From the NCBI GenBank assembly GCA_041392665.1, contig JAWKLQ010000004.1:186001-250000 (forward strand): DNA of 64,000 nucleotides, in the 5' to 3' direction. Under the pieces are notes generated by a model. The model was not told the origin of the DNA, did no database searches, and saw only the letters and a list, made by a program, of their open reading frames with translations. The stretch's first letter is position 1; every line of letters starts with the position of its first letter. This stretch comes from Flavilitoribacter sp020436695. Its GTDB lineage: Bacteria > Bacteroidota > Bacteroidia > Chitinophagales > Saprospiraceae. Position numbers and translations under genes: made by a program. Of this stretch, positions 7,914 through 16,603 are shown one piece after another.

Positions 7914-9582
7914 AGGCTTTTTGGATGTCCTGAATACTTGGCCGGGGGTTGGCCGGCTCTCCATTTGTCAAGCTGGTAATACTAATGCTCCTGGTTTCAA
8001 TGGCATTTTTTATCAGCCAGGGACTCAGGGTCAACGCACAAAAAATGATACAGATCAGGGTGCTTTTAAAAACGCTGGAGAAAACTTCGCGCTGTCGGAG
8101 GAACAGATAAATGACCAATCCCAGTCCGGTCAGTCCCAATAGCCATTGCAACTGGTTGGCCCAGAGGTGTAGCGGCCGCAATGCTGCCTGTGCGTCAAAG
8201 CGGGCAAATAAAACTAAAAAGAGCATTATGCAAAGGCTGCCGGCAAATGCGATCCTGTTCCCCCGGGCATAAGCGATAGCCGGCAAAAAAGATAGCAGGA
8301 TGATCAGTGCCGAAAATTTTATACCTACTGAAAAGCCAATGAGTATTCCGATAAGGATGAGATAGGCATGTCCATTCAGTACGGCCGGTTGACGGTCCGA
8401 TATCCATTGCCGGGCATTCTCCAGATAGATCTTCCCTTTGGGCATCGATGCTGATCTTGCATTTCGTTGGGATTTACTGTTGGAAACTTTTTTCTTTTTG
8501 ATCTTTTTGCTCGGAACAAGCCAATCCACTGCCAGTAAAAGAATCAGCAGGGCATAAAAAAGCAATCCCATATCAACTTTCATATCCCGATAGGATAACC
8601 AGCTGATCATTGGTAAGGTGTAAAACAGGAGCAGGACCAGGAGGCTGTAGTTGACATCCAACCAACGCCGACTCAGTTGGAAAAGCACCAATAAAGCCAG
8701 GATGCCGCCACTAAATGAAAGGCTTAATGTGATTGCCGTTTGGTTGAACAGTAAATAACCCAGAGACATGAAAAGCGACCAGTTATAAGCCCCGAATCCC
8801 TGTACCAGACTCTTGTATTCACTAATAAGAGAGGAAAGGTTGACGTAATAGGTGATGGCATCGAAACCAATGGGAAAAGGTCGTGCTACCTGAGCAAAAT
8901 TCATACTGATGAAAAGGAGGAGGATATAAAATACACCTAATCCGAGTGCATTGATCTTTTCGGTGGCCGGAATGGGTTTCCAAAGGGTTAGCTGGAGGAA
9001 CTGCCAAACCGAACGCCAGGAAAGGGCGATCAAAAGACCAAATACCGGCCATAGTACCCAGCCGGAGAGGAGCTTCAGTGCTCCCAAAAGAAAAAGTAAC
9101 GCCACAATGACTAAAATGCCCAGTCCCATAGCAGTAAGGTGCAATACTTTTTGGGAGAAATCCAGGCTGAAAAGCTTACAGATAAAATGACCTACGCCAT
9201 AGGCCGTGAGCAGGATAATATAGGTAGCTCCGGCAATTCCAAGAATGCTGGTGAGAAAGAAGAGATTCTCTTCCAGGCTTAGAAATTGCCCCAGATTTTT
9301 ATAAAAAAAACCATTGACGCAGATCAGCAGCAGGAACAGGGAAAAAAGCAGAATGCCCAAACCATTGGAAAGCCGCCGAAAAATTTTCCACTTCCGAAAT
9401 CTGGTAAAGCAAAATACGAAAACTATACCTATGATAAGTAGGGCCAGACCCAATTCCTGAAACTGGAAAATTGCAATAGCCCGGCGACTGTCCGCATGAT
9501 ACTGCCAGTACTCCAACAGGATGAAAAGCATCCAAAATACGGAGAAAACAATACCGGCTATTCTTGTTGATTTTTCGAGCAT
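7888..9582 (-). CDS. Membrane glycosyltransferase, GT-C type, N-terminal part
   Basis: 564 residues with about a dozen membrane spans. The first large loop has FDAITYYVNLSSLISEY, an acidic motif typical of GT-C active sites; RDMKVDMGLLFYALL and GFSVGIKFSALI follow, and the protein ends shortly after SPWLIKNAIETRS, a motif that lies mid-protein in related GT-C enzymes. It would transfer sugars from a polyprenyl-phosphate donor on the periplasmic face. The frame opens further up to a TTG at 9615, but a -7 promoter box covers that codon, so ATG at 9582 is chosen. It precedes and overlaps the partner gene. Confidence 0.7.
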   Translation of the reverse strand: MLEKSTRIAGIVFSVFWMLFILLEYWQYHADSRRAIAIFQFQELGLALLIIGIVFVFCFTRFRKWKIFRRLSNGLGILLFSLFLLLICVNGFFYKNLGQFLSLEENLFFLTSILGIAGATYIILLTAYGVGHFICKLFSLDFSQKVLHLTAMGLGILVIVALLFLLGALKLLSGWVLWPVFGLLIALSWRSVWQFLQLTLWKPIPATEKINALGLGVFYILLLFISMNFAQVARPFPIGFDAITYYVNLSSLISEYKSLVQGFGAYNWSLFMSLGYLLFNQTAITLSLSFSGGILALLVLFQLSRRWLDVNYSLLVLLLFYTLPMISWLSYRDMKVDMGLLFYALLILLLAVDWLVPSKKIKKKKVSNSKSQRNARSASMPKGKIYLENARQWISDRQPAVLNGHAYLILIGILIGFSVGIKFSALIILLSFLPAIAYARGNRIAFAGSLCIMLFLVLFARFDAQAALRPLHLWANQLQWLLGLTGLGLVIYLFLRQREVFSSVFKSTLICIIFCALTLSPWLIKNAIETRSISITSLTNGEPANPRPSIQDIQKAYEDARINR

Positions 9583-9612
9583 CAGGGAAGGTTTGGAAGA
9601 CTGGTCGTGCCG

Positions 9613-9620
9613 CAAAGGTA
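9613..9620 (-). promoter_or_regulatory. -7 box for the GT-C operon
   Basis: TACCTTTG on the minus strand matches TAnnTTTG 31 bases before ATG 9582. It rules against the alternative TTG start at 9615. A clear -33 box was not found. Confidence 0.45.
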
Positions 9621-9689
9621 TTAATTAAAGCCTTTGATAACATGTAATTTTTCGCGATTTTTTACCTTGCACACAGAAAATATTCGTGT

Positions 9690-10043
9690 ATGAAATTTAG
9701 CCTGGAGATCTATCAGTGGCTGGTACCGCTCATTTCTGTTTTCTTCATCGTGCGGACTATTCTCCAGCATAAAGCCAATAGGAGGACCTTGCGCGGCCTG
9801 ATGATCTGGATCAGCTTCTGGGTGTCTCTGGCCGTGTTTGCATTGGTGCCGAATGCTGTCTCTCAGAAATTGGCTACCATGCTAGGCATTAAGGATAATG
9901 TCAATGCCATTATTTTTATTGGACTGGGGATACTCTTTTTCCTGATCTTTTCTCTTTCCTCTACGGTTGACCGGCTGGAGCGACAGATTACCGAACTTGT
10001 GCGTGAGAATGCCAAAGAACGTGCTCAAAAAGGGGAAAAATGA
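9690..10043 (+). CDS. DUF2304 small membrane protein
   Basis: 117 residues with three predicted membrane helices (about 8-26, 36-56 and 70-91) and a charged C-terminal helix (VDRLERQITELVRENAKERAQ). This is the DUF2304 pattern: IVRTILQHKANRRTLRGLMIW, then PNAVSQKLATMLGI. DUF2304 proteins are regularly encoded beside DPM1-like GT2 enzymes and are thought to anchor or assist them; the matching GT2 here is at 5677-6348. The stop overlaps the next start by four bases (ATGA), so it is translationally coupled to the GT4 gene. Confidence 0.85.
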   Translation: MKFSLEIYQWLVPLISVFFIVRTILQHKANRRTLRGLMIWISFWVSLAVFALVPNAVSQKLATMLGIKDNVNAIIFIGLGILFFLIFSLSSTVDRLERQITELVRENAKERAQKGEK

Positions 10044-11140
10044 GGCTGCTTTTCGTCCTGGAAAATTATTATCCCAACATCGGTGGGGTAGAGACCTTAT
10101 TTAAGCAGTTGATCGGGCAGTTGGTAGCCGCCGGGCATGAATGCACGGTAATTACTTCGCTTTTGCAGCCGGAACATCCCCGGCAGGAGCAAAAGGATGG
10201 CCTTACTATCATCCGGATACCGGTACCCAATCGGTATCTGTTTACCCTGTATGCCTTATGGCCCGTCTTACGCAATGTGCGATCCTGTGATCTGGTACAG
10301 ACTACTTCTTACAATGCAGCTTTACCCGCGTTCATCGGAGCCGTATTGTTTCGCAGAAAGGTCGTCATCACTTTTCATGAAGCCTGGGGTAGGCTTTGGT
10401 TTCGATTGCCCTTTATGAGCCGTTTTTCACAACTAGCCCATTATCTCTTCGAGCAACTGCTCCTTAGATTACCGTTTGATCTATTTATTGCAGTTTCACA
10501 AAGCACCGCCGGGCATCTGGCACGGGAGGGCGTACCAGCAAAGCGGATCAAAACGATCTATAACGGACTGGATTACTCCGAATTTATGGATCGTCTGGAT
10601 ACCGAAACGGTTAATGAAATCTTTACTTATACCTATTTCGGGCGACTAGGCATTTCGAAAGGCCTGGACGTATTATTGAATGCCGCCCATATTCTAAAAG
10701 AGCGATCCGTGGACTTTCGGCTGCAATTGATCACACCACTGGAGCCGGAACCATTGTTGGCCCAAATAAAGAAACTTACAGATGAATATGGATTAAAGTC
10801 GCGGACGATATGGCATCATCATCTCTCATTTACAGCCTTAAAACAGGTGCTGTTGGCTTCCGATTGTGTAGTGATACCTTCATACAGTGAGGGATTTTGC
10901 TACGCGGCTGCCGAGGCGGTTGCTTTGGGCGTACCGGTTATCTCATCTTCACAGGGCGCACTACCGGAAGTGGTAAGTGGACAGCATATTTTTATGAAGT
11001 CCTTTTCAGCGGAGGCACTGGCGGAATCCATGTACGCTGCGACTAACGGCGAATGGGAAACACGACCACTCCGCCGGTTTGAACTAAGTGAGACGGTGAA
11101 GGCATATATCCAAACGTATAAAGGACTAATCAAGACGTAG
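10040..11140 (+). CDS. GT4 glycosyltransferase
   Basis: 366 residues, GT-B fold. N-terminal acceptor domain begins MRLLFVLENYYPNIGGVE, the usual GG loop of family 4. The C-terminal donor domain contains TYFGRLGISKGLDVLL, VVIPSYSEGFCYAAAEAVALGVPVI and the E-x7-E type signature in that stretch. It should transfer a sugar from a nucleotide donor to a lipid-linked glycan at the inner membrane; the exact sugar cannot be read from sequence. It is the second gene of a two-gene operon with DUF2304 and converges on the FAD oxidoreductase gene, with a 31-base gap. Confidence 0.92.
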   Translation: MRLLFVLENYYPNIGGVETLFKQLIGQLVAAGHECTVITSLLQPEHPRQEQKDGLTIIRIPVPNRYLFTLYALWPVLRNVRSCDLVQTTSYNAALPAFIGAVLFRRKVVITFHEAWGRLWFRLPFMSRFSQLAHYLFEQLLLRLPFDLFIAVSQSTAGHLAREGVPAKRIKTIYNGLDYSEFMDRLDTETVNEIFTYTYFGRLGISKGLDVLLNAAHILKERSVDFRLQLITPLEPEPLLAQIKKLTDEYGLKSRTIWHHHLSFTALKQVLLASDCVVIPSYSEGFCYAAAEAVALGVPVISSSQGALPEVVSGQHIFMKSFSAEALAESMYAATNGEWETRPLRRFELSETVKAYIQTYKGLIKT

Positions 11141-11171
11141 CTAATGATCAGGTCTGTAGTTACCACTAATT

Positions 11172-12848
11172 TCACAGTTCCAGCACCTGTTTTCCTTCCA
11201 ACAATAAAGTGCGCAATTCCGGGTACTGTACCTCCTGAACATCAAGTCCACCATCGATAGCCAACCCGGCCGCCGTTGCCGCCGATTGCCCTAGTACCAT
11301 GAACACCGGTTCCATCCGGATAGAACCATACGCAATATGGGTGGCGCTGAGGCAAACCGGAACCAGCAGATTGGTACATTCCTCCGATTTGGGAACAATA
11401 ACGCGATAACTGATCGGGTAGGGCGCTTTGACGTGCGCTTCCACATTGCCTTCGTTTTTCACGAAGCCTTCCGTTGTCACATAGCGCTGCGTGTGGTGGG
11501 AGTCCATACCGTAAGCGCCCATACCTATGGGATCTTCGGCCACTTCCAGGCCTTCACAATGATACTGTGTCATGACGTAAGGGCCGATCATACGCCGGGC
11601 CTCGCGTACGTATAACTGCTCCTGCCAACCGTCGACCCGGGCGAATTCATCTTTGCACGTTCCCCAACGAGCTACTTCTTCACGAATGTGCTCCGGCATA
11701 CGTGGGTGGTAGGCCAGGGTCCACATTAAGCCTTTTTGATAATTGCGGTGTTGTTCGCGGATGCGTTCCCGTTCTTCGTAAGTGGCTTCGGGATAGTTGT
11801 AGTTCTGACCGATGAAATCCGTTGAAAAGCCCGTGCGGTTGTTGGTATCTGTTTTGCGGTTGGGCATCTGAGAATTAATCCACGGGAAACCGGCTTCACC
11901 GGCCTCATAATTTCGAAGAAGCAACTCGTAATCCAGCTCGTTGTAGTTTTCCGGCTTCTCAAAAGGGATGCGATTATCCGGGTGATCGGTCAGGCACATC
12001 CGGAAACAATATGCCTGAAGGTGGTCATCGGCACGGCCTTCTTCCCCGGGCCCGTCCGGATTGATAAAAGGCAAGAGCCCACTGGCGGGATCTCCTTTGA
12101 CTACATATGGATCGACACCATCTACAAAATTGTGGTTGATCGCATTGTTGGACCGTTCTCCGCTCATGGTGGTATCCCGCAATTTGGTGTGTACGCCGTT
12201 TAGCGTTTCCCGGTACTGATCATTTCCCTCCCGGCCCACGATATAGGAAATACCGGCAGCAGCCATTAGGTCACCTTCGTAGGTGGCATCAATAAACATC
12301 TTACCTGAATAAGTCTCGCCGGATAACATGGAAATGGATCGGATCTGTCCGTTTGTCTTTTGGACGCCTCCCGCGCGATCCAGTTTTTGATCAAGTACTA
12401 ATTCGATCTCATTTTCCCGGATCATATCTTCGAAAACCTGGAGCGCTGCGGAGGGTTCGAAGGTCCACATGGACGCTTCTCCGCTTTCGGTACGGGTTTG
12501 TCCGCCGTCTTTATATTCCTCTTGTTCTTGCCACTTCCAGTGCACCGGATTGTCGTAGTATTTTTTTATGGAGACGTAGAATTCCCGGGAGATGCCGCCG
12601 ATGGCTACTTTGTTGCCAATATCGGTTTGGCCGAGACCACCGGTGGTGAGGCCGCCGATACGTGCGTCCGGGGAGATCAGGATGACCGATTTGTCCATCC
12701 GTTTGGCCTGAACGGCAGCGGCAATGCCGGCGGAAGTGGCGCCGTAGATGACGATGTCGTAGGTTGCAGCAGTATCCGCTTTTTGGCAGGCGGAAAAGTG
12801 TAGTAACAGGCTCGTTAGCGAAAGGAGGAATAACAGGCGACTAGGCAT
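11172..12848 (-). CDS. FAD-dependent oxidoreductase, lipoprotein-like
   Basis: 558 residues. The N-terminus is a lipoprotein-type signal (LLLHFSAC, Cys21). It is followed by a Rossmann FAD-binding loop (DIVIYGATSAGIAAAVQAKR) and the GGLTTGGLGQTDIG segment that marks the FAD_oxidored family (PF12831). The C-terminal part has PVCLSATHIAYGSIRMEPVFMVLGQSAATAAGLA, which closes the FAD site. Members occur in many Bacteroidota and Planctomycetota, often near carbohydrate genes, but their substrates are mostly unknown. Probably anchored in the periplasm or outer membrane. It stands as a single gene between the GT4 gene and a small secreted protein. Confidence 0.88.
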   Translation of the reverse strand: MPSRLLFLLSLTSLLLHFSACQKADTAATYDIVIYGATSAGIAAAVQAKRMDKSVILISPDARIGGLTTGGLGQTDIGNKVAIGGISREFYVSIKKYYDNPVHWKWQEQEEYKDGGQTRTESGEASMWTFEPSAALQVFEDMIRENEIELVLDQKLDRAGGVQKTNGQIRSISMLSGETYSGKMFIDATYEGDLMAAAGISYIVGREGNDQYRETLNGVHTKLRDTTMSGERSNNAINHNFVDGVDPYVVKGDPASGLLPFINPDGPGEEGRADDHLQAYCFRMCLTDHPDNRIPFEKPENYNELDYELLLRNYEAGEAGFPWINSQMPNRKTDTNNRTGFSTDFIGQNYNYPEATYEERERIREQHRNYQKGLMWTLAYHPRMPEHIREEVARWGTCKDEFARVDGWQEQLYVREARRMIGPYVMTQYHCEGLEVAEDPIGMGAYGMDSHHTQRYVTTEGFVKNEGNVEAHVKAPYPISYRVIVPKSEECTNLLVPVCLSATHIAYGSIRMEPVFMVLGQSAATAAGLAIDGGLDVQEVQYPELRTLLLEGKQVLEL

Positions 12849-13170
12849 GGTTTATCGTTTTTCATGTACTTCGAGCCGTCATCGCCCCTTCCTGGTAAAA
12901 AATAGTTTTTAACCGAGAGAATGGTGCACGATTTCGACCTAAATACCGAAATATAAACATATTCCTGTCAGGAATTGAAAGAAAGGAAATCGAGGATGCT
13001 TGTTCTCTTCTGTGATCTCATCCATATTGTATAATCGTGATGCGCTTGGACATATTACTGGTTACAGTGGAAGCTTATGTACAACCTAAGTGAGGCCCAC
13101 CGAATTGCGAAATCCGACAGGCCTAATCACTTGTACTTAGTGGTCCGAGTTATAGCAGTAACCTTTGGAC
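12849..13170. other. Intergenic region without recognised gene
   Basis: About 320 AT-rich bases between two minus-strand genes. It must hold the promoter of the FAD oxidoreductase. A weak -7-like TATATTTC lies around 12946-12953 on the minus strand. No tRNA, strong hairpin or coding frame with a plausible start was seen. Confidence 0.5.
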
Positions 13171-13650
13171 TTAAAACCGGCCGTCAGCCGTTTCCCGATC
13201 CACGATTTTTTTTGATGGCACTTCTACAGAAGCCATACAGCCTGTATAGACATTATCATTTTTGTTGCAAGACGTGCAGGTATAGGTGTAACCACGTGCT
13301 GTTTTATCCCGTTTTGGTTCACAACCACCTACAGCGCAGCCATAACAGTGGACGGTGATGCCGGTGTCGAATTCCTCTTTCCCATCCATGGCAATAACGT
13401 CATCCCCCTCTCGTTGAAAGATTAGTCTGCCGCTTGCTTTGTATTCCAGGATTACGTAGCCCTTGCTGACCCGCCAATACCCTTTCCTGTCCATTTTCAG
13501 GAAGTCGAAACTTACTTTTTGCATTTCTTTGGTCATGGTAGCGTCGAGTTTAACGGCCGTTAATACGATTGGTTTTTCGACAGGAGCGTGATCGTTTGCG
13601 GTTAAGGCGGCAAAGTGGCAGATCAGCAGTAAAAAGATTGTTGTTTTCAT
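13171..13650 (-). CDS. Small secreted cysteine-rich protein, unknown function
   Basis: 159 residues, not recognised. Residues 1-18 form a signal peptide (MKTTIFLLLICHFAALTA). The middle is polar with beta-rich character (GYWRVSKGYVILEYKASG). The C-terminal third carries a cysteine cluster: CYGCAVGGC, then CTSC about 16 residues later and a final GC, six cysteines in all, suggesting disulfides in the periplasm or a small metal site. It stands alone between the FAD oxidoreductase and the GT2 operon, with a -7 box (TACATTTG) 30 bases upstream. Function cannot be assigned. Confidence 0.75.
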   Translation of the reverse strand: MKTTIFLLLICHFAALTANDHAPVEKPIVLTAVKLDATMTKEMQKVSFDFLKMDRKGYWRVSKGYVILEYKASGRLIFQREGDDVIAMDGKEEFDTGITVHCYGCAVGGCEPKRDKTARGYTYTCTSCNKNDNVYTGCMASVEVPSKKIVDRETADGRF

Positions 13651-13679
13651 GTTAGATCATTTATGAGGTATTAAAGCAC

Positions 13680-13687
13680 CAAATGTA
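13680..13687 (-). promoter_or_regulatory. Candidate -7 box of the cysteine-rich protein gene
   Basis: TACATTTG on the minus strand fits TAnnTTTG, 30 bases before the ATG at 13650. No clear -33 box. Confidence 0.35.
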
Positions 13688-13745
13688 GCGGGAAATGGCC
13701 GTCGTGAAATCCTGAATTTGCACTAATCCATCCATTTCACTGAAT

Positions 13746-14807
13746 TCAGTGAGTATACTTCTCAAACACCATCTTCTCACGTCGGACGATATACTTATAA
13801 AACCGCTTTATGTCTCTCTTTAAAAAGAAATCCATCTTTTTCAGAAGCTGCATTGAAGAGATCGTATCGTTTTCCTGAAAGAACTTCTGATGAGCACTGA
13901 TCAGTACTTTCCTGCCCGACCCGAATACCCATCGCAACGCCTGTATTTGAACCCGTAAAAATTTCCACCGCAAAAACAGCAGATTGATCAGTAAAGCCGC
14001 AAAAGTACGAAATAGCAGGAACGGCAGGCAGGACAACAGGGTATAAGCAGGGATGAGCTTGGCGATGATATAATAGATGTGCTTTTGAATGTTAAGCGTA
14101 TAGTCAAAGTCCCTGATCTTATTAACGGAGCGACTTATTTTGTGAAACACGATAGCATCTGGAGCATACACAGCGCGGTATCCGCAGACTATACCACGCA
14201 AGCCGAGTTCCACATCTTCGTATCCGTTCCGGAAGCGTTCGTCGAACAGGCCGATCTGTTGCAACATGGAGGTACTGTAAAGCGCTGCCCCGGCGCAGGG
14301 ACCAATATTTTCCAGGTGTTGGTCAAAATCTGTGATCGGTTCCTCATTCCCAATAGGCAGGATTTCGAGCGTATTTAACATTTGATGCCCAGCATTGTCC
14401 ATTTTGGAACGTTCGTAATAGTTGATCATCCGGGAAGCGACCATATCGACCTTTTGATCGATAGCAGTAGCAATAAGTTGTTCCAGCCAATTGGGCGTGA
14501 CGCTTGTGTCATTATTCAGTAGTACAACATAGGGTGAGAGTGGGCTTTGTTTTAGAATCGTCTTCAATATCCGATTATTGCCGAGTGTAAACCCCAGATT
14601 TTCCGGATTCAGATGCAGTCTGGTCCGTGGGTGGTGCAAGTACAGCTCTTTTATGGCATTCACTTCTGCCGCATTAGAGCCGTTATCCACCAGATGAATG
14701 ACAAAATTCTGATAGGACTGTTCTTCCAAAGACGTGATGCATTCCTCGGTGTCGGCCAAGCCGTTCCAGTTGAGAATGATGATGGGTATGGGTGGCGTCT
14801 CATACAT
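13746..14807 (-). CDS. GT2 glycosyltransferase, rhamnosyltransferase-like
   Basis: 353 residues. GT-A motifs in order: IIILNWNGLADTEECI, VDNGSNAAEV, NLGFTLGNNRIL, the DxD-like VLLNNDTSVTPNW, and GYEDVELGLRG with the acidic residue that acts near the acceptor. The C-terminal 110 residues hold a hydrophobic stretch (LLSCLPFLLFRTFAALLINLLFL as a membrane-associated helix) and a basic tail. This type adds deoxysugars or other hexoses to surface glycans. It is the last gene of a minus-strand operon running from the ABC permease at 18214 down to here; the gap to the preceding GT2 is 48 bases. Confidence 0.9.
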   Translation of the reverse strand: MYETPPIPIIILNWNGLADTEECITSLEEQSYQNFVIHLVDNGSNAAEVNAIKELYLHHPRTRLHLNPENLGFTLGNNRILKTILKQSPLSPYVVLLNNDTSVTPNWLEQLIATAIDQKVDMVASRMINYYERSKMDNAGHQMLNTLEILPIGNEEPITDFDQHLENIGPCAGAALYSTSMLQQIGLFDERFRNGYEDVELGLRGIVCGYRAVYAPDAIVFHKISRSVNKIRDFDYTLNIQKHIYYIIAKLIPAYTLLSCLPFLLFRTFAALLINLLFLRWKFLRVQIQALRWVFGSGRKVLISAHQKFFQENDTISSMQLLKKMDFFLKRDIKRFYKYIVRREKMVFEKYTH

Positions 14808-14855
14808 GTTGTAAAGATAGAACAGGAAAATGGAATGAAGGTGTAGCGGGCCAGG

Positions 14856-15797
14856 TCATTTCGCTTTGGCAAAGAGCCATCTCAGAAAGTCGGCATAGGC
14901 AAGGTACAAGGGTCTGAAGGCCCGATAGTCGCGGTGTCTGAGAAAAAGGATGGATTTTACAAAAAGGCGAAAAATGAAGACGACCGGAAGATACAGCGGA
15001 TGGTAACGCCAGGTATACTTCAACGCGCTCAAATTGCCGTGATAATGGGCAATGTGAGAACCCTGCCCTTTGTTGGGATCTTTACTTCCGGTACTTTTCC
15101 CGGATTGATGATGGAGTATACTATCCGGACACCAGCCAATGTGCCATTTTCCACCGATCTGATGTACCAGATCCAATTCTTCATAAAATAAAAAATAGGT
15201 TTCATTCATCAAGCCGGTTGTTCTGAATACATCCGCTTTGACAAACATGGAAACGCCTGCAGGATAGTCCATTTCGGGAAGCGGGTAATACAGACCGGTC
15301 GGAAGTTTTTCCGGCGGTGGGAATGTGATCGGGGTCGGGATCGAAAGCAGCGCATTATAGCGGAAGCCCCCGGCACAATGAAAATGTAAGTGGGGTTGAA
15401 GCTCGTATATTGTACTGCCCCAGATCTTGAAGGCAGGATACTTCCGGGCCGCACGTATCAATGCGGTCAGCGCATTCGGCTGTACGATCACATCATTGTT
15501 TAGCAACCATATGTAATCCGGACGGTAGTGCTCGAGAGCATGACGTATACCTACGTTATTACCACCGGCAAAACCTGCATTCCTGTCGTTTTTGATCAAG
15601 TATATTATGGGTTCGGTTTCGTATTGAAGGATGTACGTCTCTATCCGAGCTAGTTCATCATCATGGGAATGGTTGTCTACCACCACCACAAAAAGCTGCC
15701 CCTCACTTTCCTCAGGCTGGTTGGCCAACAGTGATTGAATACACCGGATGGTGGTTTCACTCTGGTTCCAGTTGATCAGAATAACGGCAATTTGCAT
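14856..15797 (-). CDS. GT2 glycosyltransferase
   Basis: 313 residues. Starts VILINWNQSETTIRCIQSL; then VVVDNHSHDD, NAGFAGGNNVGI and the metal-binding WLLNNDVIVQPNAL; EELDLVHQIG is the conserved acidic motif. A short hydrophobic and basic C-terminus (RLFVKSILFLRHRDYRAF) may lie along the membrane. It is a paralogue of the next gene and likely adds a neighbouring residue of the same repeat unit. The start overlaps the sulfotransferase stop by one base (TAATG), a sign of coupled translation. Confidence 0.9.
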   Translation of the reverse strand: MQIAVILINWNQSETTIRCIQSLLANQPEESEGQLFVVVVDNHSHDDELARIETYILQYETEPIIYLIKNDRNAGFAGGNNVGIRHALEHYRPDYIWLLNNDVIVQPNALTALIRAARKYPAFKIWGSTIYELQPHLHFHCAGGFRYNALLSIPTPITFPPPEKLPTGLYYPLPEMDYPAGVSMFVKADVFRTTGLMNETYFLFYEELDLVHQIGGKWHIGWCPDSILHHQSGKSTGSKDPNKGQGSHIAHYHGNLSALKYTWRYHPLYLPVVFIFRLFVKSILFLRHRDYRAFRPLYLAYADFLRWLFAKAK

Positions 15798-16600
15798 TAT
15801 GTATTGAGTAAGTGAGCTTTCTGTTGTTCAAATAAGATACGGGCGTGATGATATAACTTTTGGTCCAGTTGGATAGCCGGGCCGATGTATTCGGCCAACG
15901 CTGGATCGTCATATTCCGGAATATTGGCGGCAAAATTATCTTTTAAAATGTTTCCCAGCGATATTCCCAGTAGTTTTTCCGCTAATCTGACAGAAGTCGA
16001 AAATTCTTCTGTAAGTCCGATAAACGCACAACGACTGAGATGATCCTTGGCTTGTTCGAGTGATTTTTCTGTCACCCGTTCTGCATGATAGAAAGTATCA
16101 AAATCAGTCAGAGAAGGATCACAGAGATAACGCACCTGAAAGTTCTGAAGATGTTTTCTGTACAAGTCGAAGATCTGGAAGAGATCCAGTCCCATACAAT
16201 CCGGTTCATTACGCTGGAAGTGTAATAAATTGGAAATGGTACGTGCAAGCGGGTCGCGTAGGAAGACATAGTAATCTGGAACTTTTGCCAGCAAACCTCC
16301 CATTGCGAACGGATAATGACCGGCTAGAAAGAAAATATCCCGCCCGATACCGGATAAATAGTCCTCTAATTGTTCCGGCCTGGGATAATGCCCCTCGTAG
16401 ATGGCAAGATCCCGTAAATTCGGATAGGTTACTTCCGGGTCGATCACCCGGTACAGCATATTTCGGAACGAAGTGCCGGCCGTTTTGGGAATATGTACAA
16501 AAAATACAGGACGCGGTGGTATGAAATGAGCATGGCAAACCCGTTTCTGCCATTGATAACGTAGCCAGAATTTAACGGTGATGCTCTTGACTCCAAACAC
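15797..16600 (-). CDS. Sulfotransferase family 2-type enzyme
   Basis: 267 residues from a GTG start. It carries the PAPS-binding elements: the 5'-phosphosulfate loop FVHIPKTAGTSFRNML near residue 34 and the 3'-phosphate motif YVFLRDPLARTISNLLHF. This marks carbohydrate sulfotransferases, which move sulfate from PAPS to a sugar hydroxyl. It sits between ABC transporter genes and two GT2 genes, so the exported glycan is probably sulfated. The gap to the ATPase gene is three bases and the overlap with the next GT2 gene one base. Confidence 0.9.
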   Translation of the reverse strand: MFGVKSITVKFWLRYQWQKRVCHAHFIPPRPVFFVHIPKTAGTSFRNMLYRVIDPEVTYPNLRDLAIYEGHYPRPEQLEDYLSGIGRDIFFLAGHYPFAMGGLLAKVPDYYVFLRDPLARTISNLLHFQRNEPDCMGLDLFQIFDLYRKHLQNFQVRYLCDPSLTDFDTFYHAERVTEKSLEQAKDHLSRCAFIGLTEEFSTSVRLAEKLLGISLGNILKDNFAANIPEYDDPALAEYIGPAIQLDQKLYHHARILFEQQKAHLLNT

Positions 16601-16603
16601 GAT

